Numbered from the stretch's first letter, positions 35,200 to 44,022 are shown. The stretch is 64,000 nt of DNA from Tenacibaculum sp. 190130A14a (GCF_964048965.1 NZ_OZ040189.1:2604001-2668000), one strand, 5' to 3'. Numbers and translations are program-made. Notes: a model not told the origin generated them from the sequence alone.

Positions 35200-36375
35200 A
35201 TGAAAGAAGTAGTAATTGCATCGGTTGCAAGAACACCTATAGGAAGCTTTTTAGGAACCTTATCAACTACTCCTGCTCCTAAATTAGGTGCAGTAGCTAT
35301 TAAAGGTGCTTTAGATAAAATTAATTTACAACCAGAAATGGTAGAAGAGGTTTTTATGGGTAATGTAGTTTCTGCTGGTTTAGGGCAAGCTCCTGCTCGT
35401 CAGGCGGCTATTTTCGCAGGAATTCCAAATCACGTACCATGTACTACTGTAAATAAAGTATGTTCTTCAGGAATGAAGTCAATTATGTTGGCCGCTCAAA
35501 CTATTGCTTTAGGAGATGCTGATATTGTTGTTGCAGGAGGTATGGAAAACATGAGTATGATTCCACATTACCAACATGCACGTAACGCTACTAAGTTTGG
35601 TCCAGTAAAAATGGAAGATGGTATGCAAAAGGACGGTTTAGTGGATGTATATGAACAAGTAGCTATGGGAGTTTGTGCTGATGAATGTGCTACGGAATAT
35701 GAATTCTCTAGAGAAGATCAAGATAACTTTGCTATTGAGTCTTACAATCGTTCAGCAAAAGCATGGAGCGAAGGAAAATTTGCTGATGAAGTAGTTCCTG
35801 TTGAAATTCCACAACGTCGTGGAGAACCAGTTATCTTTGCTGAAGATGAAGAATATAAAAACGTAAAAATGGAAAAAATTCCAGCTTTACGCCCTGCTTT
35901 TACTAAAGAAGGAACTGTTACTGCTGCAAATGCTTCTACTATTAATGATGGAGGTGCTGCACTAGTACTAATGTCGGCAGAAAAGGCAAAAGAATTAGGT
36001 ATTACTCCATTAGCTAAAATTAGAAGTTATGCAGATGCAGCACATGAACCAAAGTGGTTTACTACTGCTCCAGCAAAGGCATTACCAAAAGCATTGGCAA
36101 AAGCAGGAGTATCTATTGAGGATGTTGATTACTTTGAATTAAACGAAGCTTTCTCTGTTGTTGGATTGGCCAATATGAAAATTTTAGGATTATCTGCAGA
36201 TAAAGTAAACGTAAATGGAGGTGCTGTCTCATTAGGACACCCATTAGGAGTTTCTGGAGCAAGAATTATCATTGCCCTAACTTCTATTTTAAAACAAAAC
36301 AATGCTAAAATTGGTGCTGCCGGTATTTGTAACGGTGGTGGTGGTGCTAGTGCAATGGTTATTGAAAGAATTTAA
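35200..36375 (+). CDS. Acetyl-CoA C-acyltransferase (thiolase)
   Basis: The 391-aa enzyme has a complete thiolase fold: the acylated Cys88 in NKVCSSGMKS, NEAFSVVG (Asn-Glu-Ala-Phe motif), GGAVSLGHPLGVSGAR (active-site His) and the C-terminal CNGGGGASA (second Cys). It condenses two acetyl-CoA or cleaves 3-ketoacyl-CoA in the cytoplasm. Length and motifs match biosynthetic/AtoB-type thiolases; the direction cannot be told. It ends at a strong hairpin terminator and has no operon partners. Confidence 0.95.
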   Translation: MKEVVIASVARTPIGSFLGTLSTTPAPKLGAVAIKGALDKINLQPEMVEEVFMGNVVSAGLGQAPARQAAIFAGIPNHVPCTTVNKVCSSGMKSIMLAAQTIALGDADIVVAGGMENMSMIPHYQHARNATKFGPVKMEDGMQKDGLVDVYEQVAMGVCADECATEYEFSREDQDNFAIESYNRSAKAWSEGKFADEVVPVEIPQRRGEPVIFAEDEEYKNVKMEKIPALRPAFTKEGTVTAANASTINDGGAALVLMSAEKAKELGITPLAKIRSYADAAHEPKWFTTAPAKALPKALAKAGVSIEDVDYFELNEAFSVVGLANMKILGLSADKVNVNGGAVSLGHPLGVSGARIIIALTSILKQNNAKIGAAGICNGGGGASAMVIERI

Positions 36376-36392
36376 TTTTTAACATATTTATT

Positions 36393-36429
36393 ATCCCTGT
36401 TTGTTGTTTAAACAACGAACAGGGATTTT
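36393..36429 (+). terminator. Terminator of the thiolase gene
   Basis: ATCCCTGTT..GTTGTTT pairs with AAACAAC..AACAGGGAT across 36393-36426 (about 16 bp with one internal mismatch) and is followed by TTTTC. It also rules out starting the next ORF inside it. Confidence 0.8.
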
Positions 36430-36448
36430 CATTCTAAACATACATTTA

Positions 36449-37219
36449 ATGCTTTTCGGAATTTGTAATTTAAGTATTGTACCTATGAGGCTAACTCCTT
36501 CAGATACTGCTGAGATGGTAAACCAGTTAGTATTTGGTGAGCATTTTGAAGTGTTAGAAAAAGATAAAAAATGGAGTAAAATAAAATTATCTTTCGATAA
36601 TTATGAAGGATATATTGACAACAAACAATACGAGGAGATTTCTGAAGAAACCTACAACAATTTAACTTCAGAAGGAAAAAATTATGCTGGTGAATTGATT
36701 GATTTTGTGACCGACAACCTCAATAATTTAACAACCATCCCTTTAGGTGCCAGACTTCCGTTTTTCAAAAACCAACAATTTAGTATAAACGACACACAGT
36801 ATTCTTATCAAGGTAAAATTTCTAATAAGCAATTACCAAAAGCAGCTATTATAGAAACTGCTTTTCTATTTTTAAGCACTCCTTATTTATGGGGTGGTAA
36901 AACACCTTTCGGTATTGACTGCTCTGGATTTACTCAAACTGTTTATAAGTTATGTGGATACAATTTATTACGTGATGCTAAAGAACAGGCAACTCAAGGT
37001 GAAGTATTAAGTTTTATTGAAGAAAGTGAACCAGGTGACTTAGCTTTTTTTGATAATGAAGAAGGAGTTATTACACACGTAGGCATTATTATGAACGACT
37101 ACAATATTATTCATGCTCATGGTAAAGTAAGAATAGATAAGTTAGATCATAGTGGTATTTATAATACAGATACACATCAGCATACCCATAAACTAAGAGT
37201 TATTAAGCGCTTAGTTTAG
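36449..37219 (+). CDS. NlpC/P60-family (C40) peptidase
   Basis: The 256-aa protein has an N-terminal SH3-like part (MLFGICNLSIVPMRLTPSD, about 1-70) and a C-terminal NlpC/P60 domain (about 130-256) with the catalytic Cys in FGIDCSGFTQ, the His in ITHVGIIM and HAHG near the end. It would cut gamma-D-Glu-meso-DAP bonds in peptidoglycan fragments. I chose the ATG at 36449 because the longer frame begins with TTG inside the thiolase terminator. It has no signal peptide, as in related cytoplasmic murein-recycling enzymes. Its stop overlaps the convergent MBL gene by 4 bp. Confidence 0.9.
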   Translation: MLFGICNLSIVPMRLTPSDTAEMVNQLVFGEHFEVLEKDKKWSKIKLSFDNYEGYIDNKQYEEISEETYNNLTSEGKNYAGELIDFVTDNLNNLTTIPLGARLPFFKNQQFSINDTQYSYQGKISNKQLPKAAIIETAFLFLSTPYLWGGKTPFGIDCSGFTQTVYKLCGYNLLRDAKEQATQGEVLSFIEESEPGDLAFFDNEEGVITHVGIIMNDYNIIHAHGKVRIDKLDHSGIYNTDTHQHTHKLRVIKRLV

Positions 37220-37998
37220 TTTTCTACTATCAATCCGTCGTAAGCCAAAAACACATTTTCAGGAAGTTCTTTTTCTACCTCCTCATGAAAACCAAGTAAC
37301 TCACTTATATGGGTTAAATAAGCTTTTTTAGGCTTTAAATCACTAATAAAACTCAAAGCTTCCTCAATATTAAAATGTGTTGCATGAGGCTCTTTACGCA
37401 AACCTGTTACCACTAAAACATCTAAATCTTTCAATTTATTCTTTTCTTCATCATGTATTGTTTTGATATCAGTAATATACGCTATATCTCCAAAACGATA
37501 CCCTAAAATTGGTAAATTTCCGTGCATAACCTCAACAGGGGTAACCGTTACACCATGAAGTTCCAACGTATGCTCATGAGAAATTAGATTTGTTTCTACT
37601 TTAGGAGCTGAAGGATATCTATTTTCCGTTGCAAATATATAATCGTATCGTTTTTCTAATTTATTTAATACCCTATTGCTTAAATAAATTGGTACTGCCC
37701 CCATTTGAAAACAATAGGGCCTAATTTCATCTAAACCTGCAATATGATCTGCATGTTCATGTGTAAACAAAATTCCTTTGATACTTTCTACATTTTGACG
37801 AATCATTTGTTGGCGAAAATCGGGTCCACAATCAATAATATAGTTAATATCATCCCATGAAATCATCACAGAAGATCGTAATCTTTTGTCTCTTGGGTCT
37901 TTTGAAAAAGCAACGGGGTGCTTACTTGTAATCATAGGAACACCTGTAGAAGTACCTGTTCCTAAAAAAGTAACTTTAATTTGTTTTTTTTTATCCAT
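37216..37998 (-). CDS. MBL-fold metallo-hydrolase (PhnP/YycJ-like)
   Basis: The 260-aa protein has the metallo-beta-lactamase signature FTHEHADHIAGLDEI, an early GTGTSTGVPMI and IIDCGPDFRQQ, and later VMHG and LTHISELLG, giving all His/Asp metal ligands. PhnP-like phosphodiesterases cleave cyclic phosphates. It has no signal peptide and acts in the cytoplasm. It is convergent with the NlpC gene and divergent from the 481-aa gene, with a -7 element at 38007-38014. Confidence 0.9.
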   Translation of the reverse strand: MDKKKQIKVTFLGTGTSTGVPMITSKHPVAFSKDPRDKRLRSSVMISWDDINYIIDCGPDFRQQMIRQNVESIKGILFTHEHADHIAGLDEIRPYCFQMGAVPIYLSNRVLNKLEKRYDYIFATENRYPSAPKVETNLISHEHTLELHGVTVTPVEVMHGNLPILGYRFGDIAYITDIKTIHDEEKNKLKDLDVLVVTGLRKEPHATHFNIEEALSFISDLKPKKAYLTHISELLGFHEEVEKELPENVFLAYDGLIVEN

Positions 37999-38006
37999 GT
38001 AGATTA

Positions 38007-38014
38007 CAAAAATA
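38007..38014 (-). promoter_or_regulatory. -7 element of the MBL hydrolase gene
   Basis: TATTTTTG on the minus strand fits TANNTTTG and lies 8 nt upstream of the ATG at 37998. No TTG is found at the expected distance. Confidence 0.4.
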
Positions 38015-38023
38015 CGATAAAAA

Positions 38024-38055
38024 TTGTCTGATAGTAGCTAATTTCAGTACCTTTG
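38024..38055 (+). promoter_or_regulatory. Promoter of the 481-aa gene
   Basis: TTG (38024-38026), a 21-nt spacer and TACCTTTG (38048-38055) match the Flavobacterium consensus TTG, 17-23 nt, TANNTTTG. The ATG follows at 38081, leaving a leader of about 20 nt. Confidence 0.75.
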
Positions 38056-38080
38056 CTTAACGTAACAATAAAACATAAAA

Positions 38081-39526
38081 ATGGCAATTACGTTAAAAGG
38101 AGATCAGAAAATAAGTACAGTACTTCCTACTAAAAGTAAAGCTTTAAAAATCAATTTAAATGCCCATATTTATGGTACTTTCGCCGAGATTGGTGCAGGA
38201 CAAGAAACAGTACGTAACTTCTTTAGAGCTGGAGGTGCGTCAGGTACAATAGCAAAAGCTATGAGTGCCTATGATAAAGATTTCTCCGACGCAATTTATG
38301 GAATTGAAGACGACGGACGTTATGTTACAGAGGCTAGATTAAAAAAGATGCTGAAACATGAGATGGACTTAATTGAAGAACGTCTTGATCGTCAAAAGCA
38401 CCCAGATAAATTATTCTTTAGTTATGCCAATACTGTAGCAACCATTAACTTTACTAAAAAGTTTAAAGGACATGGTTGGGTTGGTATACGTTTTCAACTA
38501 GATCCATTAGAAGATTACAACGAGATCGTTTTACACCTTCGATTCAAAGAAACAGAAGCGAGATTACAACAAGAAACTTTAGGTATTTTAGGTGTAAACT
38601 TAGTATACGGAGCTTTTTATATGAATGACAATCCAAAAGAATTGGTAAAGTCGTTCTATGACAATATAGATCATGATAAGTTAGAAATTGATATGATCAA
38701 TTTCTCAGGTCCAAGATTTATGTATGTTGATAACCGTTTAATGAGTTTACAACTTGTTAAAAATGGTATGACCAACGCAGTAATGTTTGGCCCTGATGGT
38801 AACAACTTACTACCAGCACAAGTTTTATATAAAAAGAACATCCTAGCATTACGTGGTAGTTTTAGACCTGTAACAAAAGTAAACATGGATATGTTTGAGA
38901 GGTCTAAAGACTTATTCTTTGCTGAAAATAAAGTTTCACCAGAAAAAACTCAGGTTATTTTTGAAATTACATTAAGTAACCTTAGAGCCGAAGGAGAAAT
39001 TAACGAGCGAGACTTTTTAGATAGAGCTGAGTTACTTTGTTCTTTAGGACAGAATGTAATGATTACCAACTTCCAAGAGTACTTTAAACTAGTAGAATAC
39101 TTTAGTGAATTTACTAAAGAACGCATGGGACTAGCTATGGGAGTTTATAACTTGATTCAAATTTTTGACGAAAAATACTACAGACATTTAAGTGGTGGTA
39201 TTTTAGAAGCTTTTGGTAAGTTATTCTTTAAAGATTTAAAGGTATACATGTACCCTTATAAAGATGAAGAATCTGGTGAATTCATTACTAGCGAAAACTT
39301 AAAAGTTCATCCTAGAATGAAAGAACTATACAAGTTCTTCAAAACAAACGGAAGACTGGTTGACATTGAAAACTTTAACTCTGATATTTTACATATCTTC
39401 TCTAGAACTGTATTAAAAATGATTAAAGAAGGTGAAGAAGGATGGGAAGATATGCTACCAGAAGGAATTTCTGAAATGATAAAAACAAACCGATTATTTG
39501 GTTATTCAAGAAGAAAAGTTAGATAA
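38081..39526 (+). CDS. Conserved Bacteroidota cytoplasmic protein, unknown function
   Basis: The 481-aa protein begins MAITLKGDQKISTVLPTKSK and has no signal peptide, so it is cytoplasmic. Conserved-looking stretches are FAEIGAGQETVRNFFRAGGA (about 35-54), FSYANTVATINF (about 108-119) and QVLYKKNILALRGSFRP (about 247-263). Family members in Bacteroidota databases have at times been labelled TonB-dependent receptor or nucleotidyltransferase; nothing in this sequence (no TonB box, plug or barrel) supports a receptor. Charged helical segments dominate the C-terminal third. It has its own consensus promoter and a strong terminator, so it is a single-gene unit. Function is unknown to me. Confidence 0.85.
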   Translation: MAITLKGDQKISTVLPTKSKALKINLNAHIYGTFAEIGAGQETVRNFFRAGGASGTIAKAMSAYDKDFSDAIYGIEDDGRYVTEARLKKMLKHEMDLIEERLDRQKHPDKLFFSYANTVATINFTKKFKGHGWVGIRFQLDPLEDYNEIVLHLRFKETEARLQQETLGILGVNLVYGAFYMNDNPKELVKSFYDNIDHDKLEIDMINFSGPRFMYVDNRLMSLQLVKNGMTNAVMFGPDGNNLLPAQVLYKKNILALRGSFRPVTKVNMDMFERSKDLFFAENKVSPEKTQVIFEITLSNLRAEGEINERDFLDRAELLCSLGQNVMITNFQEYFKLVEYFSEFTKERMGLAMGVYNLIQIFDEKYYRHLSGGILEAFGKLFFKDLKVYMYPYKDEESGEFITSENLKVHPRMKELYKFFKTNGRLVDIENFNSDILHIFSRTVLKMIKEGEEGWEDMLPEGISEMIKTNRLFGYSRRKVR

Positions 39527-39547
39527 TAACACATTCATAAACTTTAA

Positions 39548-39575
39548 AAACAGTCCTTTTCGGACTGTTTTTTTT
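39548..39575 (+). terminator. Terminator of the 481-aa gene
   Basis: AAACAGTCC (39548-39556) and GGACTGTTT (39562-39570) form a 9-bp stem with a 5-nt loop and run into TTTTT. Confidence 0.9.
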
Positions 39576-39629
39576 ATAAAATTGATTAATTGATTAAACC
39601 TTTTTATTTTTATAGAGTCAAACATTTAA

Positions 39630-40187
39630 ATGAATACTTTGACCGAAGAAATTACATTACTCAATCAATTACAAAACAATACAACCAAAGAACAAGCGTT
39701 TCGTTGGTTAATTTCTGAATACAAGGAACGTTTGTATTGGCATATAAGGAAAATTGTAATTTCTCACGATGATACAGATGATGTACTTCAAAATACTTTT
39801 ATAAAAGTATACAGAAGTATCGATAAGTTTAAAGGAGAAAGTAAATTGTTTTCTTGGATGTACAGAATTGCTACCAACGAAGCCATTACCTTTATTAACA
39901 AGAGAGCTAAAGAAAAAAACATTGATATTTCTGATATGCAATTTCAACTAGCGTCAAATTTAGATAGCGATACTTGGTTTGATGGTGATAAAATTCAAAT
40001 TATATTGCAAAAAGCAATTGCCACATTACCTCAAAAACAGCAATTAGTTTTTAATATGAAATATTTTGATGATATGAAATATCAAGAAATTTCAGACATA
40101 CTAGATACCTCTGTGGGAGCGTTAAAAGCTTCATATCATCACGCCGTAAAAAAAATAGAAGAATACGTAAAGTTTAATCAACATTAA
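39630..40187 (+). CDS. ECF-type RNA polymerase sigma factor
   Basis: The 185-aa protein has sigma region 2 (about 22-90, with DDTDDVLQNTFIKVYRS and LFSWMYRIATNEAI, which contact the -10) and region 4 (about 125-180, with LPQKQQLVFNMKYFDDMKYQ and a helix-turn-helix up to SYHHAVKKIE). It lacks regions 1 and 3, as ECF factors do. It heads a three-gene operon with a membrane protein and a periplasmic Spy-like protein, which are likely its regulators. Confidence 0.95.
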   Translation: MNTLTEEITLLNQLQNNTTKEQAFRWLISEYKERLYWHIRKIVISHDDTDDVLQNTFIKVYRSIDKFKGESKLFSWMYRIATNEAITFINKRAKEKNIDISDMQFQLASNLDSDTWFDGDKIQIILQKAIATLPQKQQLVFNMKYFDDMKYQEISDILDTSVGALKASYHHAVKKIEEYVKFNQH

Positions 40188-40219
40188 ACCTTTTGTTTAA
40201 AAGCTAGTCTAAGATATAA

Positions 40220-40750
40220 ATGAAAGATAAAAAACAACATATAAACAAAAAGTTCTCTTTAGAAGATATTAAAAGTAGTGGCTTTCAAAAGCCGAAAAAC
40301 TACTTGACTTCTTTTGAAGATGATTTATTTGCCAAAATTGCGGAAGATACTTTACCTACTGAAAGCGGTTATAAGGTTCCAAAAGGATATTTTGACACCT
40401 TAGAAGATACCATTGTTGCTAAAGCAACCAATGACAAACCTGTAACGAAAGTAATTTCTTTATCACAAAGAGTAAGAAAAATTATACCATATGCCGCAGC
40501 GGCATCTGTATTACTTTTTGTCGGTCTTAATTACTTTTCAATAGGTACAGATAACATTACTATTGATGACCTGTCAGAAGCAGAAATTGAAAACTGGTTG
40601 TATGCAGCAAATGACTCAAATGAAATTACTGATGTTTTGCAAATAACAGATTTTGAAGATACTAGCATAACAGATAATATGAATGATGTAGAAATTGAAA
40701 ATTATTTAGATGATATTGATACTTCTACTTTACTAAACGAAATTAATTAA
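40220..40750 (+). CDS. Single-pass membrane protein, likely anti-sigma partner
   Basis: The 176-aa protein has a hydrophilic N-terminal part (about 1-85, cytoplasmic), one membrane helix (about 92-108, YAAAASVLLFVGLNYF) and an acidic C-terminal part (about 109-176). This topology is that of anti-sigma factors. The PKNYLTSFEDDLF / PKGYFDTLEDTIV stretches form a repeated motif of roughly 15 residues (about 26-64). It lies 32 bp after the sigma gene and 1 bp before the next gene. Direct homology to named anti-sigma families is not evident. Confidence 0.7.
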   Translation: MKDKKQHINKKFSLEDIKSSGFQKPKNYLTSFEDDLFAKIAEDTLPTESGYKVPKGYFDTLEDTIVAKATNDKPVTKVISLSQRVRKIIPYAAAASVLLFVGLNYFSIGTDNITIDDLSEAEIENWLYAANDSNEITDVLQITDFEDTSITDNMNDVEIENYLDDIDTSTLLNEIN

Positions 40751-40751
40751 C

Positions 40752-41213
40752 ATGAAAAAAGTTACCTTACTACTTACTCTTTTACTTTTCTCAAGTTTTG
40801 GGCTCTCAGCTCAGATGAAATACAGAAAAGGAAAACAAGAAAAAATAAAAGCAGCTAAAGTTGCCTTTATTACTGATAAACTGGATTTAACCGAAAAAGA
40901 AGCTCAACAATTTTGGCCTTTATATAATTCTTTTCAAAAGAAAATTAACTCTTTAAGGTTTGAAGAGCGTCAAAAAATTAAAAAGCAAATTGGAGGTTTA
41001 GAAAACTTAGATACACTTTCAGAAAGTGAAGCTAAGGACATTGTAAAGCGAATCAGTAATATTAAGTCTGACATTTATCAAACAGAACAAGAGTTTCAGA
41101 AAAAACTAAGAGGAATTTTAAGCTATAAAAAAGTACTTAAACTTGAAATTGCTGAAAGAGAATTCCATCGAACATTGATACGAAAACTAAAACATAGAAG
41201 AGTTAAAAAATAA
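40752..41213 (+). CDS. Periplasmic Spy/CpxP-like protein (sensor of ECF sigma factor)
   Basis: The 153-aa protein has a signal peptide (residues 1-20, ending LSAQ) and a helical body with DLTEKEAQQFWPLYNSFQ (about 41-58), the motif of the Bacteroidota proteins called sensor of ECF-type sigma factor and related to the LTxxQ motif of Spy/CpxP. It would act in the periplasm by sensing envelope stress or by chaperoning. It closes the sigma operon and is followed by a bidirectional terminator. Confidence 0.8.
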   Translation: MKKVTLLLTLLLFSSFGLSAQMKYRKGKQEKIKAAKVAFITDKLDLTEKEAQQFWPLYNSFQKKINSLRFEERQKIKKQIGGLENLDTLSESEAKDIVKRISNIKSDIYQTEQEFQKKLRGILSYKKVLKLEIAEREFHRTLIRKLKHRRVKK

Positions 41214-41215
41214 AA

Positions 41216-41245
41216 AAGGAGAGCAAATTGCTCTCCTTTTTTATT
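41216..41245. terminator. Bidirectional terminator
   Basis: AAGGAGAGC (41216-41224) and GCTCTCCTT (41230-41238) form a 9-bp stem with flanking A- and T-runs, serving both the sigma operon (+) and the convergent 65-aa gene (-). Confidence 0.9.
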
Positions 41246-41438
41246 TTTTTATTAATGCCATGCAAGCATACAGTTCGGGTTTATTAGCTGTATACTGCTT
41301 TAACCATATTGTTAGTTCTTCTACTTCGTATGGTAATAATCTGTTCAATGCCTTTTCCAGCTCTCTACAAAATAAATCTGCGTTGAAGCTTACTTTTCTT
41401 AGTACTGTTTTAGTGTACTCAAACATTGCTCTCGCCAT
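41241..41438 (-). CDS. Small conserved-looking protein (65 aa)
   Basis: The 65-aa protein (start M1 or M5, 41426) is helical: MFEYTKTVLRKVSFNADLFCRE, then ELEKALNRLLPYEVEELTIW and a short C-terminal helix. It has no signal peptide or metal motif. It ends at the shared terminator and is isolated from the gene upstream by another terminator, so it is a single-gene unit. The dense, well-ordered amphipathic pattern and its own terminator support a real gene. Function unknown. Confidence 0.65.
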   Translation of the reverse strand: MARAMFEYTKTVLRKVSFNADLFCRELEKALNRLLPYEVEELTIWLKQYTANKPELYACMALIKK

Positions 41439-41517
41439 AATTATTTAAGGGGATTTAAGGTTATATATTTCAAACGTAAGGTACAAAAAAATATTCTCTT
41501 CGAAATGTTAAAATATC

Positions 41518-41554
41518 AACAAAAAAAATCCAGCTTTGTTAAAAACTGGATTTT
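41518..41554 (-). terminator. Terminator of the kdsB operon
   Basis: On the minus strand AAAATCCAG pairs with CTGGATTTT (9 bp, 12-nt loop) followed by TTTTG. It lies just after the 88-aa gene, the last of the kdsB operon. Confidence 0.85.
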
Positions 41555-41574
41555 AAAATAAATTAAACACTTAA

Positions 41575-41841
41575 TTATAAAGCACTTATCTTATCTAAAA
41601 TAGCTTTCGCCTTTTCTTCTAACTCGTTGTTAATCGCTTTAAAGTGAGCCTTCTGGTTCTCAACATCCTTAGCATTCACCTTCGCTATTAAATCATCGAA
41701 CGTATCAAATAATTCATCGATAATTTCTTCAGATTTTGACGCATCAACTTCTGGGTTCAATTGCGCATTTAGTTGACAAATATCATATAAGTCTCCTAAT
41801 GTATAATTAATATCTTTCTTTAAATTCTTTATGCTTGCCAT
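41575..41841 (-). CDS. Small acidic helical protein at the end of the kdsB operon
   Basis: The 88-aa soluble protein is acidic and predicted to be all-helical (KKDINYTLGDLYDICQLN, then KSEEIIDELFDTFDDLIAKV and a C-terminal NNELEEKAKAILDKISAL). It lies 22 bp after the CAT-like gene and before the operon terminator. I do not recognise a named family; similar small proteins occur in Flavobacteriia. Confidence 0.65.
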   Translation of the reverse strand: MASIKNLKKDINYTLGDLYDICQLNAQLNPEVDASKSEEIIDELFDTFDDLIAKVNAKDVENQKAHFKAINNELEEKAKAILDKISAL

Positions 41842-41863
41842 AATTCTAAAATTTGCTGCAAAT

Positions 41864-42490
41864 TTAATTTATTTTATCTAATTGATTTTGAAATTCTTCA
41901 AAAAATAAACCAACATGATATCCATCCACTAAAGCATGATTTACATTTATTGCTACTGGCATCATTAATTTATCATTTTCTTCTTTTATTTTTCCAAAAG
42001 CCAATTGAGGAACGCTATCATCTTTATTTCCTGAAAACGGTTCTTTATGCCCAGAAAAACTTACCCATGGAATTGCAGAACAATGAATACATCCTAATGA
42101 ATATTTAGGAGGAAATAAATCTCTTGTTTCTTGTATTCGTTTTTTTTCTTTTTGGAAATTATTATTAAAAACAACAAAGTTTTCATTGAATTCAACAAAC
42201 GAAAATCCAAAGGTATGATCTTCTCTTGCTATAGTAGCCGAAGCATGAATAGTTTCATAAACTGCAATTTTATCGCCTTCTACCCTATACTTTAATGCCT
42301 CTACATTATTTATTGCAGTCATGCATGCATGCAGATAACGTACAAAAAACGAATCTCCTTTTTCTTTAGAATCTTTAAAAACTCTAGTTACCTCAACATC
42401 AGCAACCAATCCAAAAGTTGGATCTTTTAATGTTCTAAAATGATGAAACAATTCTTTTCTATTCCAAGAATCTATATCTAAATATTTCAT
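41864..42490 (-). CDS. Chloramphenicol acetyltransferase-like (CatA-type) acyltransferase
   Basis: The 208-aa protein follows the CAT pattern: an N-terminal YLDIDSWNRKELFHHFR, the central SLGCIHCSAIPWVSFSGH and the catalytic HALVDGYHVGLFFEEFQ (HxxxDG) at about 186-202, with His as base. Length equals type A CAT (about 215 aa). It is the third gene of the kdsB-HAD operon, 0 bp after the HAD gene, a chromosomal setting that suggests a housekeeping acetyltransferase rather than acquired resistance. The true acceptor is unknown. Confidence 0.8.
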   Translation of the reverse strand: MKYLDIDSWNRKELFHHFRTLKDPTFGLVADVEVTRVFKDSKEKGDSFFVRYLHACMTAINNVEALKYRVEGDKIAVYETIHASATIAREDHTFGFSFVEFNENFVVFNNNFQKEKKRIQETRDLFPPKYSLGCIHCSAIPWVSFSGHKEPFSGNKDDSVPQLAFGKIKEENDKLMMPVAINVNHALVDGYHVGLFFEEFQNQLDKIN

Positions 42491-43177
42491 TTATAAATAC
42501 GTAAGAATTTCTTTAATATTCCCTGCCGTTTTATAATCCTCTGACTTTTGTTCTTCAGTAACCTCTTCATGGGCCCAAGTAGTATGAAACGGCACATGTA
42601 TGGCAGAAGCTCCTATAGATATTAATGGTAGTACATCAGATTTTAACGAATTTCCTATCATCAATAATTCGGAAGGATGAATATCCAAATGCTTTACTAA
42701 CTTATTATAATCTGGCACTTTCTTTTCGCTCATTACTTCAGTATGATGAAAATACCTTAAAATCCCAGATTTTTCCAACTTACGTTCTTGATCTAACAAA
42801 TCTCCTTTAGTTGCTACTATCAATTTATACTTACCATGCAATGCTTGTAATACCTCTTCTACTCCATCTAGTAATACAATTGGTTTTTCTAACATTTCTT
42901 TACCAATATTTAGAATCCTATCAATAGTTTGCTGATTAATTTGATAATTAGAAAGTTCTAGAGCGCATTCAACCATAGAAAGCACAAAACCTTTTACTCC
43001 ATACCCATAAACAGATAAGTTTGCTATTTCTTTTTTAAATAACTCCTGGTGTATTTTATTTTCAGTTTCGTAATCTGATAATAATTTAGCAAACTCATTT
43101 TCGGCATCTCTAAAATAAGTTTCATTTACCCACAAGGTATCATCTGCATCAAAGGCTATAACTTTAATATTATCCAT
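42491..43177 (-). CDS. HAD-family hydrolase
   Basis: The 228-aa protein has HAD motif [12 protein letters not shown] (about 7-17, nucleophile Asp9), motif II ATKGD (about 122), motif III Lys in SEKKVPDY and motif [11 protein letters not shown]. It is a subfamily I haloacid dehalogenase-like phosphatase with a helical cap, probably acting on a small phosphorylated metabolite. It overlaps kdsB by 8 bp and abuts the CAT-like gene, so it belongs to the kdsB operon. The substrate is not predictable. Confidence 0.88.
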   Translation of the reverse strand: MDNIKVIAFDADDTLWVNETYFRDAENEFAKLLSDYETENKIHQELFKKEIANLSVYGYGVKGFVLSMVECALELSNYQINQQTIDRILNIGKEMLEKPIVLLDGVEEVLQALHGKYKLIVATKGDLLDQERKLEKSGILRYFHHTEVMSEKKVPDYNKLVKHLDIHPSELLMIGNSLKSDVLPLISIGASAIHVPFHTTWAHEEVTEEQKSEDYKTAGNIKEILTYL

Positions 43178-43904
43178 TGTTTAAGTATTGAATTGCTTTT
43201 TCTAAATCTTCTGGTGTATCTATACCAATGGCTTCCACATTGGTTTCTACCATTTTTATCTTTTTTCCTACTTCCAAATAACGAATACATTCAATTTTCT
43301 CAGCTGACTCTAAAGGTGTCATTGGCAAATTATAAAAATCTAACAAGGCTTGTTTTCTAAAAGCATATACACCTTTATGCTTATAATATTTAACCTCTAT
43401 ATCCTTATCTCTATGATAAGGTATTGGATTACGAGAAAAATACAATGCCAAGTTATTCTCATCAGTAATTACTTTCACATTATTAGGATTATCTATATCC
43501 TCTTGTTTTGTAATATGTACCTTTAAAGAAGCTAAGTCTATTTCTTTTTGGAAGTCTTCTTTAAAAATTTGAATTAATTTTTTAAGCGAAACTTCATCTA
43601 TAAAAGGTTCATCTCCTTGCACATTCACAACAATATCTACTTCTAAATCTTCAACTGCTTCAGCAATTCTATCAGAACCAGTTTCGTGTTCTTTTTTACT
43701 TTTAATAACTCTTCCTCCTACTGCTTCTATCGTATTATAAATAACATCAGAATCTGTAACCACATATACTTCATCAAACAAATTTGTATTTAATGCAGCT
43801 TCGTAGGTTCTAACAATCACTGGCTTCCCTCCTAGTTCCTTCATCAGTTTACCTGGAAAACGTGAAGCGCTATATCGCGCAGGAATCATTGCTATGATTT
43901 TCAT
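43170..43904 (-). CDS. kdsB: 3-deoxy-manno-octulosonate cytidylyltransferase
   Basis: The 244-aa enzyme activates Kdo with CTP for lipopolysaccharide synthesis in the cytoplasm. It begins [20 protein letters not shown] with the nucleotide-binding RxxSxRxPGK motif, followed by [10 protein letters not shown] (metal/nucleotide site) and RNPIPYHRD. Length (about 245-250 aa) matches the family. It is the first gene of a kdsB-HAD-CAT-88aa operon with a -7 element at 43925-43932. Confidence 0.96.
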   Translation of the reverse strand: MKIIAMIPARYSASRFPGKLMKELGGKPVIVRTYEAALNTNLFDEVYVVTDSDVIYNTIEAVGGRVIKSKKEHETGSDRIAEAVEDLEVDIVVNVQGDEPFIDEVSLKKLIQIFKEDFQKEIDLASLKVHITKQEDIDNPNNVKVITDENNLALYFSRNPIPYHRDKDIEVKYYKHKGVYAFRKQALLDFYNLPMTPLESAEKIECIRYLEVGKKIKMVETNVEAIGIDTPEDLEKAIQYLNNG

Positions 43905-43924
43905 ATATATATCTTATTTCATTT

Positions 43925-43932
43925 CAAAGATA
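43925..43932 (-). promoter_or_regulatory. -7 element of the kdsB operon
   Basis: TATCTTTG on the minus strand matches TANNTTTG, 20 nt upstream of the kdsB ATG. No clean TTG is seen at 17-23 nt. Confidence 0.5.
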
Positions 43933-44022
43933 CAATTTTAAACGTCAGTTCTTCTTTCGTTTAAATTTTAACTTTAACATAATTTTTCCCTCTTTTAACT
44001 AGCTATAATTGAGAAAGTTTTA

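Noticed and set aside
38081..39526. TonB-dependent receptor
   Set aside because: No signal peptide, plug or C-terminal barrel strands; the protein is soluble.
41864..42490. Acquired chloramphenicol resistance gene
   Set aside because: It is part of a chromosomal kdsB operon without mobility signs; family resemblance alone does not show resistance.
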